Assembly (NCBI RefSeq): GCF_001613245.1
Contig: NZ_BDBZ01000003.1
Span: 1 to 64,000 of the forward strand
DNA from: Nocardia speluncae NBRC 108251
Lineage (GTDB): Bacteria; Actinomycetota; Actinomycetes; Mycobacteriales; Mycobacteriaceae
Length of the DNA: 64,000 nucleotides
Direction: 5' to 3'
A model generated the notes under the pieces. That model was given only the letters and a program-made list of their open reading frames with translations. It was not told where the DNA came from and did no database searches. Made by a program: the position numbers and the translations under genes. Positions 60,673-64,000 of this stretch are shown here, piece by piece (position 1 is the first letter of the stretch; each line of letters opens with the position of its first letter).

Positions 60673-61137
60673 CTACGGTCGGCCGTCGACAATGATCTGG
60701 AACGGGTCGTCGTAGACGATGCGGCCGGGCCTGTCCGAGGCAAGCCGGATCCATTCGATGCCGTGCGCGTCCAGAATCGCGAGGTAGCCCTCCACGCGGG
60801 AGAGGAATTGAACGGCCGAGGATTTGAACCATGCTTCGGCCCGCGGGTAACGGGTCCTGTCGTAGGGCGAGGGATCCAGTTGTCCCGGATCGACGAGGTT
60901 TTCTTGGAACCAGTTGTTCTCCCGATGCCGGAACCGCTGCTGCTCGTCGGTGAGAGAGCCCGACCACGCCAATCCGTTGACCAGAGCGAACACGCCCGGG
61001 TAGCGGCCGTGCCGGTTCGGTGCCGCTGCTCGATATCGGACGAACAGCGTCTCGGCCCCTCGGGTTCGGTGGTTCCACCGAACCCGGAGGTCGTGGTTTG
61101 CGGGGTCAGGGGCGGTCGAAGTCGCCGCCCTTGGCAC
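60673..61137 (-). CDS. Conserved hypothetical protein downstream of DUF397
   Basis: A 154-residue protein: RWNHRTRGAETLFVRYRAAA, HGRYPGVFALVNGLAWSG, AWFKSSAVQFLSRVEGYLAI and GRIVYDDPFQIIV. I recall similar proteins beside DUF397 genes in Nocardia and Streptomyces but know no function. No ATG/GTG/TTG lies close to the conserved part; GTG 61137, inside the end of the DUF397 gene, is the best available start. Confidence 0.6.
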   Translation of the reverse strand: MPRAATSTAPDPANHDLRVRWNHRTRGAETLFVRYRAAAPNRHGRYPGVFALVNGLAWSGSLTDEQQRFRHRENNWFQENLVDPGQLDPSPYDRTRYPRAEAWFKSSAVQFLSRVEGYLAILDAHGIEWIRLASDRPGRIVYDDPFQIIVDGRP

Positions 61138-61309
61138 CGGCGAGGAAAGCGTCCCATTCACCAGGGGTGAAGACCAGTGCCGGACCGGAAGAGTTCTTGG
61201 AGTCGCGGACGCCGACATGCCCGCCGTCCAGGTGAGAAGCCTCGACGCAATCATTACCACCCGCACTACGGCTGCTCTTGAACCACTTCGCTCGAGACAG
61301 GTCGACCAT
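61106..61309 (-). CDS. DUF397 protein
   Basis: A 67-residue protein with the DUF397 pattern: AKWFKSSRSAGGNDCVEASHL, then VGVRDSKNSSGPALVFTPGEW and FLAGAKGGDFD. GGAGGAG stands before ATG 61309, overlapping the HTH gene's stop. DUF397 proteins are regularly coupled to DUF5753 HTH regulators (as in Scr1/BldB-like and WhiJ-like pairs), where they may act as a toxin-antitoxin-like or developmental pair. Confidence 0.92.
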   Translation of the reverse strand: MVDLSRAKWFKSSRSAGGNDCVEASHLDGGHVGVRDSKNSSGPALVFTPGEWDAFLAGAKGGDFDRP

Positions 61310-61312
61310 TTG

Positions 61313-62209
61313 TCACTCCTCCGAAATCCGCAGCATCAAGTCCTTGGATGCCGACGGCGACAACGCTACATGCCGGATACGCTCTGCTTCGCGCGAGTAT
61401 TCGGCAACCTCGATGTCACGTTCCACGAACAGGTTGCCCGTGAATCCCTCCATGTAGGCCACGGGCGGCTCCTGCAGTTTGGACGCGTGCAGTGGCGGGA
61501 AGCTGAAGAGCACGAAAGACCTGGATAGGAGCCCAACCGGGCTGGTCTCAGTGTTCGGCACAATCCGAACCTCCACTCCTGGCATGTCCGATCGATCCAG
61601 GAGGTGTTTTACCTGATCGGCCATCACGGATGAGCTACCGACGTTGTATCGGAGAACCGCCTCGGTGAGCATGGCCTCGAACTTGAAATCCGGACGGTCC
61701 AGCAGATTTTGACGCCGCTGCGCAAGGTCCAACGTCCGGTTGACATCGTCTGACGATTGATTCGGATTCAGCGCCCAAGTGAGTGCCTGGCGGTAGTCAC
61801 GGGTCTGAAGCAAGCCCGGAACCACGGTCGTCTGCCATGAGGTCACCCAGTTCGCCGCCTCCTCCAAAGCAAGGTAGTGATCGAATCCAGACACCATCGC
61901 ATCGGCGTAGGCTCGCCACCATCCTCCACCGGAGGCCGTTGCCTCTCGGATCTCACGTGCCAGATCGAGTAGGAGCCGCCGCTCCCCGTCGGTGGCCTCG
62001 TAAGCGTTGGCGAGCGCATTGAGTCCCAAATCGGTGACTTTTGTCTGCCAGCCGTCTTCGATGCGCCCATATGACTGGGGAGAAATCTCGGCTACTCGCG
62101 AGGCCGCCGACTGCGTGTAACCGGCCCGTTCGCGGAGTTTGCGTAGTTGCCGGCCCAGTGCCCGCCTCGGCAGCGTGGACGCGTTCGTGCGTGTCGATCC
62201 TTTTACCAT
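61313..62209 (-). CDS. HTH-DUF5753 (Scr1/WhiJ-like) regulator
   Basis: A 298-residue protein. The Xre-type helix-turn-helix is LGRQLRKLRERAGYTQSAASRVAEISPQSYGRIEDGW (18-54); the DUF5753 domain runs from about 105, with SWQTTVVPGLLQTRDY, RQNLLDRPDFKFEAMLTEAVLRY and YMEGFTGNLFVERDIEVAEY. ATG at 62209. It leads the DUF397 gene with a 3-base gap. Confidence 0.93.
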   Translation of the reverse strand: MVKGSTRTNASTLPRRALGRQLRKLRERAGYTQSAASRVAEISPQSYGRIEDGWQTKVTDLGLNALANAYEATDGERRLLLDLAREIREATASGGGWWRAYADAMVSGFDHYLALEEAANWVTSWQTTVVPGLLQTRDYRQALTWALNPNQSSDDVNRTLDLAQRRQNLLDRPDFKFEAMLTEAVLRYNVGSSSVMADQVKHLLDRSDMPGVEVRIVPNTETSPVGLLSRSFVLFSFPPLHASKLQEPPVAYMEGFTGNLFVERDIEVAEYSREAERIRHVALSPSASKDLMLRISEE

Positions 62210-62554
62210 GTCGTTGCCTTTGCTAACAGGAAGTGTGAATTCTGGAAGGCCGCACAGGGAAGCCGGTACATGGAAACCTCAGCCCCGCAACAATCATGGA
62301 GGAATTCCGGAGATTTGTCTTGGAATTTCCGGTTTCCGGCTTCCCAATACGACTGGGCCAGAGCTCTACTGAGGACGCGCCCGGTGCGGGCCACCTCGAA
62401 TCGCAGTCGAGGACACCGGTTCGACGCCAGGAGAGCCGAGAATCGGTGGTCTGTCACGAACACAACCAGGGGAGCCGAAACAGGCCGCTGGCGCCACGTG
62501 CCCGACCCCGCACCGGGTGCACGCCAAAGACTATGTCATGAGCGGGGTTTCATC
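62210..62554. other. Divergent promoter region with GGAATT repeats
   Basis: The 345-bp gap between the HTH gene and the small plus-strand genes contains GGAATTCCGG (about 62301) and GGAATTTCCGG (about 62322), near-identical direct repeats 21 bp apart, and a GAATTC at about 62238. They may be binding sites for the HTH protein; I see no gene here. Confidence 0.35.
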
Positions 62555-62701
62555 ATGTGCGCAAAAGAGTCATTGCCGGTGCGGGTCCGCGGCGAAGCCG
62601 TGCATCGTCTACCCACCGCGTGGGCGTTGCCCACTCTCGCCCATCTGGAACTGATCCGCGACGCCATGCGGCAATGGGCCGAGGACGGTGAGCATGCCTG
62701 A
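62555..62701 (+). CDS. 48-residue hypothetical protein
   Basis: Starts MCAKESLPVRVRGEAVHRLP at ATG 62555 and ends RDAMRQWAEDGEHA; a GGGG run precedes it. Its stop overlaps the start region of the next gene. Small proteins of this kind commonly sit opposite DUF5753/DUF397 pairs in Nocardia. No function known. Confidence 0.5.
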   Translation: MCAKESLPVRVRGEAVHRLPTAWALPTLAHLELIRDAMRQWAEDGEHA

Positions 62702-63005
62702 CCGGGCACCGGCAGCGGTCGGCCTCATCCGGCTGGATATCCCCACCCCCGATATCGACCTGCGAGCCGTCGCCGAACGCAACGGATGCCGGCTGCTGCA
62801 CACGGTGCGAACGAACGCCCGGCCGTTCGTCACCGCGCACGCACTGGCCCGGTACGCCGCCGAGTACGACGCGCGGGCTGTGATCGTTCCCGGGCTCGCG
62901 CACGCCGCCGATATCCGCCGGATCATCACCGAGAACGCCGCGCTCATCACGCCGAGCCGGGTCTATCCGCGCGGTTACCGCTGGCGCAGCGTGGACACCG
63001 CATGA
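62694..63005 (+). CDS. Hypothetical protein, recombinase-like Rossmann fragment
   Basis: A 103-residue protein: VGLIRLDIPTPDIDLRAVAERNGCRLLHTVRTN, then EYDARAVIVPGLAHAADIRRII. The pattern suggests the N-terminal fold of serine recombinases without the catalytic serine motif (YxRxS). ATG 62694 or GTG 62688; both overlap the previous gene. Its TGA overlaps the next ATG. Confidence 0.5.
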   Translation: MPDRAPAAVGLIRLDIPTPDIDLRAVAERNGCRLLHTVRTNARPFVTAHALARYAAEYDARAVIVPGLAHAADIRRIITENAALITPSRVYPRGYRWRSVDTA

Positions 63006-63184
63006 GGTGGGGAGAGGTAGCGCTCAGCGTGGTGACCCTCGGCATGCTCGGCTCGATCGGATACACGATCCTCCTCGCCCGATCGATCGAACGGGACGAG
63101 CGTCTGCGCCGGATACCGTCCGTGTTCGAACGGCTGTTACAGCACTTCCCCGTGCGGTCAACGGAATCGAGGACTCGCAGGTGA
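63002..63184 (+). CDS. 60-residue single-pass membrane protein
   Basis: MRWGEVALSVVTLGMLGSIG leads into a hydrophobic helix ending ILLAR, then a basic polar tail (SIERDERLRRIPSVFERLL). ATGA overlap with the previous gene makes three coupled small genes. No family known. Confidence 0.5.
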   Translation: MRWGEVALSVVTLGMLGSIGYTILLARSIERDERLRRIPSVFERLLQHFPVRSTESRTRR

Positions 63185-63299
63185 TCGCCCCGGCAGGCCA
63201 GTGCTGAACCGGCGAACTCGGATGATCGCGCGGAATGATCCACAGTGTCGCCGGCCACCGCAGGCCGGAGTGCGGCTCGTTCGTCGATTACTGCGAGGC

Positions 63300-63914
63300 C
63301 TACTCCGAGCGCCGGTGGTCTGCCCCGTCCACCGGGTCCGGGCGGCGGGGCGTCGCGGCAGGGCTGCCATCCCCCAATGCCGCGCACGCCGCGTCCACCG
63401 CCGCGGTGCGCAGTTCGTCCACCGGAACGTCGGCCAGCAGGACAAGGCAGTCGCCGAGACCACCGAGCGCGACGATGGCGCGGGCCCGGTCCGCGACCCC
63501 GGCATCCGGACCCACCAGCAGGGTGGTGAGCCGACGGCGCCAGTTCACCACATTCTGCAGAAAGCCCAGTTCGCCCAGGGGCGCGATATCCCGGAGCAGC
63601 AACGCGGTGACCGCACGGTGCTCGTATGAGACATCGAAATAGCGGGTGAGCAATTCGCGTGCGTCCACCGGTTCGTCGGCGGACCGCGCTTCGTCCGCGG
63701 CTATCACGGCGTCGATCTCGTCCACGAGCGGCTGCACCAAGCTGCGCAGTAGGTCCTCGCGCGAGGCGAAGTGGTAGTAGAGCGCGGGTTTTGTGATTCC
63801 CAGGCGTTCCGCGATCTGCCGCAGGCTGGTCTCCCGGATCCCGTGGGCGGCGAACAGTTCCAGCGCGGCGGCCTGGATGCGGTCACGCGTCTCGGTGGAT
63901 CGGGCTCTGGGCAT
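63300..63914 (-). CDS. TetR-family regulator
   Basis: A 204-residue protein: TRDRIQAAALELFAAHGIRETSLRQIAERLGITKPALYYHFASREDLLRSLV, then a TetR_C domain. ATG 63914. It is divergent from a gene cut by the window end, with tandem palindromes between them. Confidence 0.92.
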   Translation of the reverse strand: MPRARSTETRDRIQAAALELFAAHGIRETSLRQIAERLGITKPALYYHFASREDLLRSLVQPLVDEIDAVIAADEARSADEPVDARELLTRYFDVSYEHRAVTALLLRDIAPLGELGFLQNVVNWRRRLTTLLVGPDAGVADRARAIVALGGLGDCLVLLADVPVDELRTAAVDAACAALGDGSPAATPRRPDPVDGADHRRSE

Positions 63915-63941
63915 CGATCCACCCTAGCGCGTTGACCGCCC

Positions 63942-63977
63942 GGTAAGTAAACTTGTTTACCGACCGTTAAGTAAACG
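63942..63977. promoter_or_regulatory. TetR operator region
   Basis: GTAAAC-TT-GTTTAC (63947-63960) lies inside GGTAAGTAAACTTGTTTACC, and a further TTAAGTAAAC follows at about 63968. The dyad lies 33 bp from the TetR start and in front of the divergent gene, so it probably controls both. Confidence 0.7.
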
Positions 63978-63988
63978 AATGAGGTGCA

Positions 63989-64000
63989 GTGGTGGACATC
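63989..64000 (+). CDS. Start of a gene cut by the window end
   Basis: GTGGTGGACATC after GAGGTGCA looks like a start (GTG 63989 or 63992). Only about four codons are inside the window; the product cannot be judged. Divergence from TetR suggests an exporter or enzyme controlled by it. Confidence 0.4.

Overview
The window is high-GC actinobacterial DNA, most likely from a Nocardia or close relative. I infer this from GTG starts and many ATGA/GTGA overlaps, a carboxylic acid reductase of the Nocardia iowensis type, a fused lipase/acyl-CoA ligase of the Mycobacterium tuberculosis Rv1683 type close to mpg and tyrS, the argCJBDFR-GH order seen in mycobacteria, and mycothiol- and F420-type enzymes. 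I see no rRNA, tRNA or CRISPR array.

1-10.8 kb: tyrS and mpg (minus), an ABC exporter with its own TetR regulator (plus), a Trm112-like protein, then a divergent sugar/cell-envelope group: GtrA-like flippase and a large multi-membrane protein on the minus strand, GT2 glycosyltransferase and a WecE/RffA-type aminotransferase on the plus strand. 10.8-24 kb: lipase/acyl-CoA ligase, idi, and the complete arginine pathway (argC-J-B-D-F-R, then argG and argH). Two nearly identical 32-bp sites in front of argC and argG look like ArgR operators. Between argR and argG lies a 48-residue membrane microprotein gene on the opposite strand. 24-36 kb: a DUF222 relic reading in frame into a crotonase, a cytochrome b561-molybdopterin fusion, a TetR/carboxylic acid reductase pair with an operator in the promoter spacer, a DoxX protein, and a VanR/VanS-like two-component system beside a collapsed D-Ala-D-Ala carboxypeptidase gene.

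36-52.7 kb is an accessory catabolic mosaic: small enzymes (alpha/beta hydrolases, SDRs, an imine reductase, a DDN-type protein, a Tat-exported haloalkane dehalogenase, an HSL esterase), each beside its own TetR, MerR or HxlR regulator with a visible palindromic operator. It is littered with gene relics and with two families of short dispersed repeats.

52.7-58.7 kb is probably a conflict/defence island: a NACHT NTPase with a Gly/Val-rich membrane domain, facing a two-gene minus-strand operon (small membrane protein plus membrane-anchored WD40 protein), with a decayed gene between them and IS30 and HxlR relics at the edge. 58.7-64 kb: a secreted lipase, a mycothiol-dependent isomerase-like protein, an HTH(DUF5753)-DUF397 group, three small coupled genes, and a TetR regulator facing a gene cut by the window end. 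The genes most worth attention are the NACHT/WD40 island, the arginine-locus microprotein, the repeat families and the reduced Van locus.
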